Source: Cyclobacterium lianum (lineage in GTDB: Bacteria > Bacteroidota > Bacteroidia > Cytophagales > Cyclobacteriaceae). Taken from it: a DNA stretch of 64,000 nt. Shown piece after piece: positions 44,289-54,546 of the stretch. How positions within the stretch are numbered: position 1 is the stretch's first letter; every line of letters starts with the position of its first letter. The translations under genes and the position numbers were made by a program. The notes under the pieces were generated by a model that did not search any database, was not told the origin of the DNA, and saw only the letters and a program-made list of their open reading frames with translations. Where the stretch lies: contig NZ_FRCY01000007.1 in NCBI RefSeq assembly GCF_900143075.1, positions 62,001 to 126,000 of the forward strand. Direction: 5' to 3'.

Positions 44289-46661
44289 ATGAAAAAACCG
44301 GTAGTTTATTTCTTTCATCTTCTTTCCTCCTTCTTCCTGTTCAGCCTTCCCCTTTACACTGCCTCTCCGCAGTCTGCAGATACACTAAAGCGAGAAGCTT
44401 TTCTGGAGCAGCTTCAACAATACAATCGACCCCATCCGCGACCTGATCAACGGACGAGAAATGTTTTCTCCTCCTTTGAAAGACTAAGCTTCCGGGACAG
44501 CACCTGGGAAGCCTGGCAGCAAAGGACAGGAGAATTACCTCCTGATTTTGACACCTTGCCCTCACTTCCATTCCTGCCGGATCCTCTCATCCTGAATGAG
44601 GGAGACAGACCTACCAGGGTTGAAAGCATGGATCAGTGGCATGAAAAAAGGGCTTGGATAAAAGAGCAGGTGAAACTTTTGCTATCCGGAACCTTTCCGG
44701 ATCCTCCGGAAAACCTAACATCGGAGATCCTTTCCGAACACCATGAGGGTGAGATCAGGGTCCAGACGATCCTGCTGACATTTGGATCCCATGAAAAAGC
44801 ACGCCTGACGCTCGAAGTGTTTACACCACCTGGTAAAGGGCCCCACCCGGTATTTATGAGTCAGTGGAACCATCGGGGATGGGTGCAGATAGCCGTAAGG
44901 AGGGGCTATATGGGAGTCATCTACGCTGGTGCTGATGTGTTTGATGAAACCATTCATTACCAGGAAGTATATCCCGGCTATGATTGGTCTGCATTGATGA
45001 CAAGGGCCTGGGGCGCACAAAGGGCTGTGGACTACCTGCATACCCTTCCAGAAGTAGATAAAGACAGGATAGCGCTAACAGGGCATTCCAGAAACGCCAA
45101 GCTATCGATTTTGGCTGCCGCTTTTGACCCAAGGATCACAGCATTGATCAGCAGCAGCGGTGGCACTGGCGGAGAAATACCCTACCGGTATACGGATGAA
45201 AGACATGAAAACGAATCCATCGATTTTTTAAATTCCATCCGCCCGCAGTGGTTTCATCCCAGATTGCGGTTTTTCAACGGCCGGGAACACAAATTGCCCA
45301 TCGATCAAAACTCCCTTATGGCTTTGATCGCTCCCAATTCCCTATTGCTGAGTTCTTCTATCCGGGAAGCCGGTGGTGGCGACCCCTGGGCCATCGAACA
45401 GCAATTCGAGTCCCTGAAAAAGGTATATGACTTTCTCGGCGTACCCGAAAAACTGGGATTGCGGTTCAGGGATGGGAAACATGCTGTTGCAGCCAGAGAT
45501 ATTGAAGGCTACATCGACTGGCTGGACATACAATTTGGTCGTTCCGACAAGAACTGGGAAAACAGGAGATATTATACGTATGACTTTACGCGGTGGAAGG
45601 ATAATAGAAACCAGCTACACAACTCACCCAAACAACCCCATACGCTGGCCTCTCTGATAAAAAACGGTCGGACGATGGATCCCCCTGACTTTCTGGCCTG
45701 GCAGAAAGAGGTAAGAGAAGCACTTTCGTGGACGCTCGGAGTACAGCCAGAAGGAATAGCTGCTTCCCCAATTGAAAATTTAAGCAGCAAGAGTGACTAC
45801 CTGGACCTGCTTCTTGACCGACCTACGGTGGACAATGGATTCAGGCGCAATATCGCGCCCTACAACGCACTGGGTGATTACCAACATGGAGCTTTATACC
45901 TGCCCGAGCAGGTACAGACTGACTATGGCAGGGAAAAAAATACAAAAATACCGGTGGTCATATACCTGCACAAATATACCAATACAGGCTTTGGCAGAGA
46001 GATGAACGAATTTATTGAAGGTTGCCTCGCAAAAGGAATGGGCGTCCTCACCATGGATCTCCTTGGTTATGGCAGTCGCATCGAAGAAGGTACCGAATTT
46101 TATGACCGGTATCCCGACTGGTCTAAAATGGGTAAAATGGTCAAAGACACCCGTGATGCGGTCAGGGCATTGGAGCAGTTGACATTTATAGACAAAAGTA
46201 ACATCTATCTGGCAGGCTACGCTTTGGGTGGTACGGTAGCACTGATCACAGCAGCACTGGAGGACAGAGCGGCCGGGGTAGCGGTAGCTTCCGCATTTAC
46301 GCCGTTACGGGAGGCCGGGCCAGAAATGGAGGGGATAAAGGCTTTCTCACATCTTTATGGCCTGGTGCCCAGGTGGGGATTATTCCTGGATCAGCCATCG
46401 GCCATGCCGGTGGACTTTCCGGAGATGCTCGGGGCACTTTTACCCAGACCCCTGATGGTGATCAGTCCGGAGCTGGATCGTCATGCCGATCTGGACGCCA
46501 TCAACACCACCCTAGCCAATCTGGAAAAATTATCAGACCAGGTCGGAGCCGAATACAAAGGTATGCAGTATATACCAGGAGGATTTATCCGATTCAGTAA
46601 ATCGTCACAAAATGAAATGATAGAATGGATTTACCAGCAGACAAAAAACAGCAATGAATAA
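44289..46661 (+). CDS. Exported double alpha/beta hydrolase, CE15-like first domain, degenerate second domain
   Basis: From the ATG at 44289 the product has 790 residues with a signal peptide (MKKPVVYFFHLLSSFFLF). The first half resembles CE15 glucuronoyl esterases: GHSRNAKLSILAAAFDPRITALISSSGGTGG has the nucleophile Ser in the GxSRNxK context, and a His follows in DGKHAVAARDIEGY. The second half is another hydrolase fold in which the nucleophile motif reads GYALGG, with Ala where Ser is expected, so it is probably inactive. The stop overlaps the start of the next gene by 8 bp. The frame is open 53 codons earlier, but that part lacks a start signal. Confidence 0.8.
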   Translation: MKKPVVYFFHLLSSFFLFSLPLYTASPQSADTLKREAFLEQLQQYNRPHPRPDQRTRNVFSSFERLSFRDSTWEAWQQRTGELPPDFDTLPSLPFLPDPLILNEGDRPTRVESMDQWHEKRAWIKEQVKLLLSGTFPDPPENLTSEILSEHHEGEIRVQTILLTFGSHEKARLTLEVFTPPGKGPHPVFMSQWNHRGWVQIAVRRGYMGVIYAGADVFDETIHYQEVYPGYDWSALMTRAWGAQRAVDYLHTLPEVDKDRIALTGHSRNAKLSILAAAFDPRITALISSSGGTGGEIPYRYTDERHENESIDFLNSIRPQWFHPRLRFFNGREHKLPIDQNSLMALIAPNSLLLSSSIREAGGGDPWAIEQQFESLKKVYDFLGVPEKLGLRFRDGKHAVAARDIEGYIDWLDIQFGRSDKNWENRRYYTYDFTRWKDNRNQLHNSPKQPHTLASLIKNGRTMDPPDFLAWQKEVREALSWTLGVQPEGIAASPIENLSSKSDYLDLLLDRPTVDNGFRRNIAPYNALGDYQHGALYLPEQVQTDYGREKNTKIPVVIYLHKYTNTGFGREMNEFIEGCLAKGMGVLTMDLLGYGSRIEEGTEFYDRYPDWSKMGKMVKDTRDAVRALEQLTFIDKSNIYLAGYALGGTVALITAALEDRAAGVAVASAFTPLREAGPEMEGIKAFSHLYGLVPRWGLFLDQPSAMPVDFPEMLGALLPRPLMVISPELDRHADLDAINTTLANLEKLSDQVGAEYKGMQYIPGGFIRFSKSSQNEMIEWIYQQTKNSNE

Positions 46662-49056
46662 GCCGAAATTTACCCTAGCCCTTATCGTAGGCCTGAGTTG
46701 CCTGTTTTTTTACAGTTCGGTAGCTGCGCGCCAGGGAATGTCCCTGGATGAAAGCCTATCTCTGGCGGTATTTGATGTGGATGCTACGCCGCCGGTGGGT
46801 AGTATGCTGGCATATGACCGGATGGAAAACAGAGACAACCTGGGCCTAAGGGCAAAGGGGATTATCGTAAGCGGTAGTGGGCTTCCCATTGTGCTCTGTG
46901 CTATTGATTGGATAGGAATAGCCAACGAAAGCCAGGATGTCTTCAAATCCCGCCTGGCAAAAGCTGCATCAACCATTCCTTCGCGGGTAGCCGTACATGC
47001 TGTACACCAGCATGATGCACCTATCAGTGATTGGTCGGCGGAAAAAATCCTGGTTGACTCAGGCCTGGATCCGCAGGCTTTTGACAGTTCATTTGACCGG
47101 GTATTGTTGGATCGGCTGGAGGAAGCCATCAAGGCTGCTTTGTCCCGTTCCAAACCCCTGACCCATGTCGGTACCGGAAAGGCTGAGGTAAGGCAGGTGG
47201 CCTCAAATCGCCGCATCTTAGGTCCTGACGGCAAAGTAAGCCATTTCCGTAGCTCTTCTACCAAAGACGCTGCTATAAGGGATTTTCCGGAAGGCCTGAT
47301 AGACCCGGAAGTTTCTTTGATCAGTTTCTGGAACGGCGATGAGCCGCTGGCGGTACTGAGTTATTATGCGGTACATCCCCAAAGCTACTACCTGACGAAG
47401 ATCGCCAATCCTGACTTTCCGGGAATCGCACGCTACATGCGCCAAATCTCCGTACCGGAGGCCCTGCATGTACATTTTAATGGTGCCGGAGCAAATATTG
47501 CTGCAGGGAAGTATAATGATGGATCAAAAATCAACAGGAGTCTGCTGGCCGAAAGGTTGGCTGCAGGAATGGAACAAGCCTGGGAAAACACCAGTAAACA
47601 AGCCCTGAACTCAGGGGATATTTTCTGGCAACAAGAACCAGTATTGCTTCCCGCCGACGAAAGCATTGCAGGTATTGAACAGGAGATGCACAGCCAAAAT
47701 GCCCGTTGGCTCACCAATAACATGCAAAAGCTGGCCTGGTACAAGCGGCAGCAGATGGGCAGGAAGATTGACATCGGTTGTCTGACTCTGGGAGACACGC
47801 GGATATTGCATCTACCCGGAGAGTTGTTTGCGGAATATCAATTGGCCGCCAAGGCCGAAAGACCCGACCTCTTTGTTGCCATGGCTGCCTATGGGGATTA
47901 CGGTCCCTTTTACATCGGCACAGCAGATGCATACCCGCAGGGAGGGTATGAAATCAATGCAAGTCCCGTGACTGCCGAATCAGAGTCTGTCATCATGACG
48001 GCGATCAAAAAACTGCTCCACCAGCCCCATCCGCAACAAGTATGGTCTAATCCTTACCTGCTGCGCACCGAAAGCGAAATTCCCCTCAAAACACTGGAGG
48101 AATGGGAAGCCAAAGAGAAAGGATGGCAAAACGATATGGCTTCGATCATGGGAACACTTCCATCCCGCGAAAATCTCATTGTACCACAACTTACCTATCT
48201 GGACTCTATTGCAGCGGACAATTTTACCAGATATCACGTTAAATTCAAGTCCGATCCGAGAAATGATGTTACCGCATACCTGTACCTTCCCCACCAAAGT
48301 AAAGACCGCCCTGCCATGTTGGTGCTCCACAGCACGGGTGAAGGTGGTAAAAAAATTGTGGACGGGGAGGGGCCTTTGGAAAACAGGGCTGTGGCCAGGG
48401 AGCTCGCCGGTAAAGGGTATGTCGTCATGGCGCCCGACTACCCCAGTTTTGGCGAACAAAAAAATCATGATTTTTCCAACGATGGCTTTCCTTCCGGTAC
48501 GTTGCTTGGCGTATGGAATCACATGCGCTGCATTGATGTTTTGAGCGAGATGCCGGCAGTAGACCCCGATCGCATTGGTGTGATCGGGCATTCGCTGGGT
48601 GGCCACAATGCCCTTTTTGTGGCGGCCCATGATCCGCGGATCAAGGCCGTGGTGAGTAGCTGTGGCTGGACACCTTTCAGCTACTATGATATTGGCGATG
48701 CCGGCAGCAAAAAATACGGCGGCCGCCTTGGCCCCTGGGCTCAGGACAGATACATGCCCGCTATCAGAAAGCATCTGCCGGATGCCAGGCTGCCCTTCGA
48801 CTTTACAGACATCATTGCCATGATCGCACCAAGGCCTGTTTTTACCAATGCCCCCGTAAAGGACAGCAATTTCTCGGTCGAAGGAGTTAAGCATGCCATT
48901 GCTCAGCTCAGGCCGGTGTACCAGTGGATGGGATTTCCGGAACACCTGCAAGTACGGTACCCCGATGCAGGCCATGATTTCCCGCCGGAAGTCAGAAAAG
49001 AAGCCTACGCTTATTTGGATGATTTCTTTGGATTTAGCAAGGTAAAAAAATATTAA
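46654..49056 (+). CDS. Exported fusion of a ceramidase-like domain and an alpha/beta hydrolase
   Basis: The 800-residue product has a signal peptide (about 1-25). The first 430 residues resemble neutral/alkaline ceramidase-like proteins: FDVDATPPVGSMLAYDRM at the start, VAVHAVHQHDAPISDW and YYAVHPQSYY with the His residues that bind zinc in that family. The last 270 residues are a dienelactone-hydrolase-like alpha/beta hydrolase with nucleophile GHSLGGHNALF and a likely catalytic His in DAGHDFPPEV. It overlaps the preceding gene, so the two are translationally coupled. The joint substrate is unknown, but an ester-plus-amide target in the cell envelope or a polymer is plausible. Confidence 0.8.
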   Translation: MNKPKFTLALIVGLSCLFFYSSVAARQGMSLDESLSLAVFDVDATPPVGSMLAYDRMENRDNLGLRAKGIIVSGSGLPIVLCAIDWIGIANESQDVFKSRLAKAASTIPSRVAVHAVHQHDAPISDWSAEKILVDSGLDPQAFDSSFDRVLLDRLEEAIKAALSRSKPLTHVGTGKAEVRQVASNRRILGPDGKVSHFRSSSTKDAAIRDFPEGLIDPEVSLISFWNGDEPLAVLSYYAVHPQSYYLTKIANPDFPGIARYMRQISVPEALHVHFNGAGANIAAGKYNDGSKINRSLLAERLAAGMEQAWENTSKQALNSGDIFWQQEPVLLPADESIAGIEQEMHSQNARWLTNNMQKLAWYKRQQMGRKIDIGCLTLGDTRILHLPGELFAEYQLAAKAERPDLFVAMAAYGDYGPFYIGTADAYPQGGYEINASPVTAESESVIMTAIKKLLHQPHPQQVWSNPYLLRTESEIPLKTLEEWEAKEKGWQNDMASIMGTLPSRENLIVPQLTYLDSIAADNFTRYHVKFKSDPRNDVTAYLYLPHQSKDRPAMLVLHSTGEGGKKIVDGEGPLENRAVARELAGKGYVVMAPDYPSFGEQKNHDFSNDGFPSGTLLGVWNHMRCIDVLSEMPAVDPDRIGVIGHSLGGHNALFVAAHDPRIKAVVSSCGWTPFSYYDIGDAGSKKYGGRLGPWAQDRYMPAIRKHLPDARLPFDFTDIIAMIAPRPVFTNAPVKDSNFSVEGVKHAIAQLRPVYQWMGFPEHLQVRYPDAGHDFPPEVRKEAYAYLDDFFGFSKVKKY

Positions 49057-49259
49057 ACGAATAAACCGGGTCAAATTGCTACGGGATTAGTGAAAAACAC
49101 CTTCCATTTGTGGAAAATTAGTTTCGATTTACCCAATTTAATTCAATATTGGACTTTCAAATTCCCATATAGATCAGATATTGTGGGTTCAAACCTGCCT
49201 GACGAGAGAAAGGCACAATGCTCTATATCTGCAAGGCCATAAAGAAAAGATAAAAACAC

Positions 49260-51371
49260 ATGAAAAGTACTGCCTGCTATACCCTTTTACTGCTTTTATT
49301 TACAGGTATTCAATCCTGTACAGAAGACAAATATGCTGGTCCCCTAAGTCCGGAAGCTTCAATGGCTACCTTTGATATGCACGAAGATTTTGAGGTACAG
49401 CTATTTGCTGCTGAGCCTCATATCAAAGATCCTGTAGATCTTGTATTCGATGAAGCGGGTACCGCCTATGCGATAGAAATGCCAGACTATCCCTATAAGC
49501 CAGAGGAAGGCCAGGGCAAAGGAGTTATCAAAAAACTGTTAGATGAGGACGGTGACGGGCAGATAGATGCCGCTGTCATTTTTGCTGAGGGAATAGCAGA
49601 TGCCACCAGCCTGATGCCCTGGAAAGGGGGCTTGCTCGTCACTGCTGCTCCTTATATTTATTACATGAAGGACGAGGACGGAGACGGTGTGGCGGACAAC
49701 AAAGAGATATTGTTCTCGGGCTTTTTTGAAAATAACTCGGAGGCACAAATTACTAACCTGCGCCTGGGTGTAGATAACTGGATCTATGCGGCAAATAACG
49801 GACAGAGAAGTGATGTAAAGTTCAGAAACAGTGCAGATACCGGCGCTCTATCGCTCCAGGGTATGGACTTCAGGTTTCGGCTGGACAAGGAACTGTACGA
49901 GAAGGAAAGCGGGACAGCTCAGTTTGGGCAAACATTTGATGATTGGGGCAATAAGCTTTTTACTCAAAATACGCTGCATATTCAACAGGCCGTCATTCCA
50001 GGCAGATATCTGGAAAGACACGGCCATTTGTCCAGTAAATCTGTAAACCAAAATATTTCCGACCATGATTTAGAAATGTTTCAAATGACCCCTCCCCCCT
50101 ATTGGAGAGCAGAAAGAACCAGAAGAAGAAATAAACAGTACCAGGAGCAGGAACTTGACCGGGTAGAGTATGCTGAAGACCATTTTACGGGTGCTTCGGG
50201 GGGGACGATCTATGATGGTAGCGGTTTTCCCGAAGAATTCTATGGAGATCTTTTTACCGGCGATGTAGCGGGCAATCTGGTACACAGAGACCGTTTGGTG
50301 CTGGATAAAAATAGCCCCATCCTTGTGGCGCATCGGCCCGCTGAGGAAACCGAAAAGGAATTCCTGGCCTCCACGGACCCCTGGTTCAGGCCGGTAGGCT
50401 TTACAGTGGGACCCGACGGTTTTCTTTACCTGGTTGATTTTTACCGGCAGCATATCGAAACCCCGGTATCCATCCCAGATGACCTGAAGGAAGAAATGGA
50501 TTTTATGAATGGTGAAAATCACGGAAGAATTTACCGCCTCGTTCCAAAATCCTCTCCCAGGCCAGATGAAGTAATTCCGGATTTTTCTCAAATGGATGCG
50601 GCGGATCTGGTCGCCCAACTGGCGCATGAAAACGGGTGGAACAGAACTACCGCGCAACGGTTGATCCTGGAAAACCCCAAACAGGAATATATTCCCCACT
50701 TATCGGAATTGGCCGGCAAAGACGACCCAAAAGCACAGGTTCTGGCCCTCCATTTGCTTAAATCGCTGGATGCACTGAGGGCCGGGATGGTGGCCGGTGC
50801 GTTAGCAAGTGATCATTGGGGACTGGTAAAAAATGCATTGATTCTCGCAGAAGATTTTCCTGAATTGAAGGAAGAAATCTCATCGAAAACAGCCGATGAA
50901 ACACCAATTGTTGCGCTGCAGGCCATTTTAAGTCTTGGAAATTACGAAGGCAATCTCGCAGTTGAGAAATTGGCCGCTGCCTTGATAGATAAAGGCTCAA
51001 ACAAATGGTTTCGCACGGCAATCCTCAGTTCGAATGCCGGCTCAGGAGTTGAAATACTTGAAGCGCTTAAAGAAAATCATGATTTCTTCGCAAGTACCGA
51101 GGGATGGAAAAATGATTATATCAAAGAGGTATCCCACATCATGGGCGCCAGAGGGGAGGAAGAAAGCGTTGACGCTTACGTCAATCTTCTGTCTTCTCTG
51201 GAGGAGGACAATATGAATCATTGGAAAAATATCGGACTTGAGCACTTAAAAGCAGGGCTTGAAAAGTCCAGTAAACGCCATTCTGAAAAGCTGGCTTTGA
51301 TATTAAACAAACTCGAGAAAATAAATGATTACGCCGGATTTCCACTTCAGGAGCTGATGGCCAATCGTTAA
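49260..51371 (+). CDS. PVC-type propeller dehydrogenase-like lipoprotein without haem motif
   Basis: The 703-residue product has a lipoprotein signal (GIQSCTEDK, Cys near 20). Residues about 40-430 fit the DUF7133-type propeller that PVC-type haem-binding proteins carry: DPVDLVFDEAGTAYAIEMPDYP, PWKGGLLVTAAPYIYYMKDEDGDGVADN, QTFDDWGNKLFTQNTLHIQQ and RPVGFTVGPDGFLYLVDFYRQHIE. Two Asp-rich calcium-like loops (DEDGDG) are present. Residues 440-700 look like HEAT repeats. No CxxCH is present and the only cysteines are in the signal region, so it lacks the usual cytochrome. The HiPIP gene starts 12 bp after its stop. Confidence 0.85.
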   Translation: MKSTACYTLLLLLFTGIQSCTEDKYAGPLSPEASMATFDMHEDFEVQLFAAEPHIKDPVDLVFDEAGTAYAIEMPDYPYKPEEGQGKGVIKKLLDEDGDGQIDAAVIFAEGIADATSLMPWKGGLLVTAAPYIYYMKDEDGDGVADNKEILFSGFFENNSEAQITNLRLGVDNWIYAANNGQRSDVKFRNSADTGALSLQGMDFRFRLDKELYEKESGTAQFGQTFDDWGNKLFTQNTLHIQQAVIPGRYLERHGHLSSKSVNQNISDHDLEMFQMTPPPYWRAERTRRRNKQYQEQELDRVEYAEDHFTGASGGTIYDGSGFPEEFYGDLFTGDVAGNLVHRDRLVLDKNSPILVAHRPAEETEKEFLASTDPWFRPVGFTVGPDGFLYLVDFYRQHIETPVSIPDDLKEEMDFMNGENHGRIYRLVPKSSPRPDEVIPDFSQMDAADLVAQLAHENGWNRTTAQRLILENPKQEYIPHLSELAGKDDPKAQVLALHLLKSLDALRAGMVAGALASDHWGLVKNALILAEDFPELKEEISSKTADETPIVALQAILSLGNYEGNLAVEKLAAALIDKGSNKWFRTAILSSNAGSGVEILEALKENHDFFASTEGWKNDYIKEVSHIMGARGEEESVDAYVNLLSSLEEDNMNHWKNIGLEHLKAGLEKSSKRHSEKLALILNKLEKINDYAGFPLQELMANR

Positions 51372-51383
51372 GCAACACGATAC

Positions 51384-51707
51384 ATGCATAGAAGAATATT
51401 TATTCAAACCCTGCTAGGTTCCTCAGGATTGGTTTTATTGAATTGCGGAAGTCCTCAAAAAGAATACAGTCTGGAAGATATTACGGATTGCGACGATCTC
51501 AGCGGTCTGGATGAGGAAGAACTGGAGAAGAGGAAGAGCCTGGGATATGAGGAAGAGACCCCTGTTTCCGACAATCGCTGTGACAATTGCCAACTGTATC
51601 TGCCCCCGACTGAAAAAAGAAAATGTGGCGGCTGCCAGCTATTTAAAGGCCCCGTAAAACCCGGCGCTTACTGCACATATTGGGCACCCCGGGTGGAAAA
51701 TGCCTGA
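51384..51707 (+). CDS. High-potential iron-sulfur protein (HiPIP)
   Basis: The 107-residue product has an RR-containing export signal with a possible lipobox (HRRIFIQTLLGSSG, then LLNCG), as in Tat-exported HiPIPs. The cluster ligands are Cys66 and Cys69 (RCDNCQLY), Cys84 (CQLFKG) and Cys97 (YCTYW); Cys81 is an extra cysteine. The acidic linker (DDLSGLDEEELEKRK) is unusual in amount. HiPIPs carry electrons in the periplasm. Its place right after the propeller lipoprotein suggests it takes electrons from it. Confidence 0.9.
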   Translation: MHRRIFIQTLLGSSGLVLLNCGSPQKEYSLEDITDCDDLSGLDEEELEKRKSLGYEEETPVSDNRCDNCQLYLPPTEKRKCGGCQLFKGPVKPGAYCTYWAPRVENA

Positions 51708-51773
51708 AATCTTTTGAGGCTTGCAGGAGAACAATTACCTGACTGTCTTCGTTTTCCGTAAAAAAGGTAAATT

Positions 51774-51980
51774 ATGGATAAGTCCCTGATCCCCGTCAGT
51801 CTGGTAAGTGGATTTCTGCTGGTATACGTTGTGGCAGTAGCGGTAAATCTGAATACAGCATTCATCCTGCTGATGTTTGCTGTTTCTCCGATCCTGATGA
51901 TATGGATGGTAATAAAGGTTCTCAAAGCAGCTTTTGATCCAACGCATACCTTTGAGGAAAAATGGTATGAAGACCAGTAA
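51774..51980 (+). CDS. Small membrane protein
   Basis: The 68-residue product has two hydrophobic segments (about 5-26 and 28-50) and a charged C-terminus (DPTHTFEEKWYEDQ). I do not recognise a family. It lies between the HiPIP and universal stress protein genes, 93 bp before the latter, on the same strand. Confidence 0.6.
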   Translation: MDKSLIPVSLVSGFLLVYVVAVAVNLNTAFILLMFAVSPILMIWMVIKVLKAAFDPTHTFEEKWYEDQ

Positions 51981-52072
51981 TGCCCTCTGCATTAAAACAG
52001 CCCTGGAATGGCAAAATAGTAAAGATTTTGATATCTTTAAGGAAACTATTTGCGCCAAAATAAAGCTGTTAG

Positions 52073-52882
52073 ATGAAGAGATTAATTGCATTACTTGATT
52101 TTTCTGAATATTCCGTTCCGCTCATACAAATGGCCTACCAATGGAAGGTGCATTATGGGATGAAATTGGTCTTTGTCAATAGGGTACCAGGTATGATACC
52201 TACTGTAGCCGACAAGACCACCCGAAAGCAATTGATCAGCTTTGAAAAAGAAGAAGCAAAAAAGAATTTTTTGGACCTGTTGGATAAAACAAACCTGAAC
52301 CATTCGGATGATATATTTCTAGCCATCGATAAGCCGTTGGTTCCGTTTTTGAAAACCTATCTGGAACCCAACGATGTGCTTTTTTTGGGTTTGAAGGGGA
52401 CGGGCCCGTTAAAAAAATTCCTTATAGGCAGCACGGCCACCAATATCATCAATCAGTTGAACCATTTGTTTGTAGGCATTCCAAAAACCATCAATCGAAG
52501 TATCCCGGAGAAATTGGTTGTGGCCTGCCATCCCAAATATCCAGTTAACGAAATTGCATTAAAACGTCTTTTGGCGAGCATCGGAGACCATCTGGAGGAA
52601 GTAGAATGGCTAACTATCATCAGTGACCAATCTGAAGAGGAGGAAAGCCAGTCCTATTTGCAAAAGCTGTCCGGTAATTTCACCGGGAGTTGGACCCATC
52701 GCCTAAACATCTATATGGGAAAAGATGCCGTGAAGGAGATCAAATCTACATATGGGCATCAAAAGGAAATATTTATCGTCCTGCAGAAAGGGTCCAGAAA
52801 CTTAAATGATCAACTTTTCAGAAAATTATTCATCAATGACCTGATTCATGATGGAAACACACCGCTTATTATCTTACCCTAA
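52073..52882 (+). CDS. Universal stress protein, UspA family (two domains)
   Basis: The 269-residue protein has tandem Usp-like folds: LIALLDFSEYSVPLIQMAYQWK at the start and VFLAIDKPLVPF and GLKGTGPLKKFLIGSTATNIINQL, in which the GSTA loop can bind ATP. Its stop overlaps the start of the antiporter gene by 1 bp (TAATG-type junction at 52882), so the two are translationally coupled. A role in controlling the transporter is likely by position. Confidence 0.88.
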   Translation: MKRLIALLDFSEYSVPLIQMAYQWKVHYGMKLVFVNRVPGMIPTVADKTTRKQLISFEKEEAKKNFLDLLDKTNLNHSDDIFLAIDKPLVPFLKTYLEPNDVLFLGLKGTGPLKKFLIGSTATNIINQLNHLFVGIPKTINRSIPEKLVVACHPKYPVNEIALKRLLASIGDHLEEVEWLTIISDQSEEEESQSYLQKLSGNFTGSWTHRLNIYMGKDAVKEIKSTYGHQKEIFIVLQKGSRNLNDQLFRKLFINDLIHDGNTPLIILP

Positions 52883-54546
52883 TGAATTGGCTTGGCGAGC
52901 TTGCAGCAAACCCGTTTTATGAATTTGCCATAATACTGTTTCTGGCAGCACTTTTAGGCGGTGCAGGACAGCTGCTCCGGCAGCCGCTTATCGTTATGTT
53001 TATCGCGTTGGGAATCCTGGTAGGCCCCTCGGTTTTGGATGTGGTTTATTCGAAAGAAAACATCCATCTGCTGGCAGAGGTGGGCATAGTCATTTTATTA
53101 TTTATAGTAGGTCTGAAGCTGGACCTCAGGATAATAAAATCCGTAGGTAGGGTGGCCTTATTAACAGGATTGGGACAGGTGCTCTTTACCTCCTTCATTG
53201 GATACCTGATTGGAATCGGCATGGGGTTTAGCCATATCCATAGTTTCTACGTTGCAGTTGCCCTTACGTTCTCAAGCACCATTATCATTGTCAAATTATT
53301 ATCGGACAAAAAGGAAATTGATTCGCTACACGGGCAGATTGCAGTAGGCTTTTTGATTGTCCAGGATATTGTGGTAATTCTTGTCATGATCGTTTTATCC
53401 ACCATGCGGCAGGAAACTGAATCTCCCTTGTGGCAAGCGATTTTGCAGACTGTTCTTTCTGGTGCGGTACTCCTCCTGCTGACCTGGCTAGCCATGAAAT
53501 GGCTGATCCCCGGGCTCAGTAATTTTCTCGCCAGGTCTCAGGAGTTACTTGTGTTGTTTGCGATTGCCTGGGCAGTATCCCTGGCCTCCCTTGGCGAAGT
53601 AATGGGGTTCAGCGGAGAAGTGGGGGCTTTCCTGGCTGGCGTTAGTTTAGCTTCCTCTTCATTTAAAGAAGCAATAAGCAGCAGATTGGTAAGCCTGCGG
53701 GATTTTCTATTGCTGTTCTTTTTCGTAAACCTGGGTGCCGAGCTGAATTTTGATGTGATCGGCAATCAGGTGGGAACAGCTTTTGTTTTTTCTTTTTTTG
53801 TACTCATTGGCAACCCCATTATCGTTTTGATCATCATGGGCATAATGGGATACAAGAAGCGGACTTCATTTCTTGCAGGTCTCACCGTGGCGCAAATCAG
53901 CGAATTCTCTCTGATATTTGCAGGGTTGGGACTCAGTATCGGGCATATCAATGAGGAAGTAGTGGGGCTGATAACTTTGGTTGGCCTTATTACCATCGGT
54001 CTTTCTACCTACCTGATCCTGTATTCACATCCGCTGTATGAATTTCTTTCGCCGCTCCTGCGCATTTTTGAACGCAGGAAAATTATCGACCCCTTCATTG
54101 AGGATAAATCAGATAAGGCCTATGACTTGATTATCCTGGGTTTTGGCAGATTTGGAAGTAAGATCGCAGATATACTGGATCAGCAAAAGGAATTCAGGTA
54201 CCTGGGAATCGATTTTGACCCGATGGTGGTACGACAGGAAAGGGAAGCAGGAAGAGATGTGGTTTTTGCCGATATGGAAGATCCTGAAATATTTCATCAA
54301 ATCCCCTTTAAAACCGCAAAATGTGTGATATCAACAGTGCCGCTATTAGACCCCTCAAGGCATCTGGTTGAAACGCTGGTAAACAACGGATACGCAGGGA
54401 AAATCTACCTTACCGCGCTAAGAGCGGGCGATCTGGCTTTGTTTGAAAAAAGCGGAGCTGACAAAGTATTGATCCCACACCATATGGCGGCCACCCATTT
54501 TTACGAGTCCTATCTGCGTAAACAATTATCAGACAGGTCAAAATGA
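52882..54546 (+). CDS. KefB-type cation:proton antiporter with TrkA-N domain
   Basis: The 554-residue protein has about 12 membrane helices of the CPA2 family, beginning [35 protein letters not shown]. From about residue 414 a cytoplasmic TrkA-N (RCK) domain starts with the GxGxxG motif [17 protein letters not shown], ending [16 protein letters not shown]. It exchanges K+ or Na+ for protons under nucleotide control. Its stop lies inside the end of the araA gene on the other strand (54538-54546 overlap). Confidence 0.92.
   Translation: MNWLGELAANPFYEFAIILFLAALLGGAGQLLRQPLIVMFIALGILVGPSVLDVVYSKENIHLLAEVGIVILLFIVGLKLDLRIIKSVGRVALLTGLGQVLFTSFIGYLIGIGMGFSHIHSFYVAVALTFSSTIIIVKLLSDKKEIDSLHGQIAVGFLIVQDIVVILVMIVLSTMRQETESPLWQAILQTVLSGAVLLLLTWLAMKWLIPGLSNFLARSQELLVLFAIAWAVSLASLGEVMGFSGEVGAFLAGVSLASSSFKEAISSRLVSLRDFLLLFFFVNLGAELNFDVIGNQVGTAFVFSFFVLIGNPIIVLIIMGIMGYKKRTSFLAGLTVAQISEFSLIFAGLGLSIGHINEEVVGLITLVGLITIGLSTYLILYSHPLYEFLSPLLRIFERRKIIDPFIEDKSDKAYDLIILGFGRFGSKIADILDQQKEFRYLGIDFDPMVVRQEREAGRDVVFADMEDPEIFHQIPFKTAKCVISTVPLLDPSRHLVETLVNNGYAGKIYLTALRAGDLALFEKSGADKVLIPHHMAATHFYESYLRKQLSDRSK

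Noticed and set aside
51384-51707. A ferredoxin or rubredoxin
   Set aside because: The Cys spacing fits HiPIP (CxxC, C, C with the YCxYW end), and the export signal fits as well.
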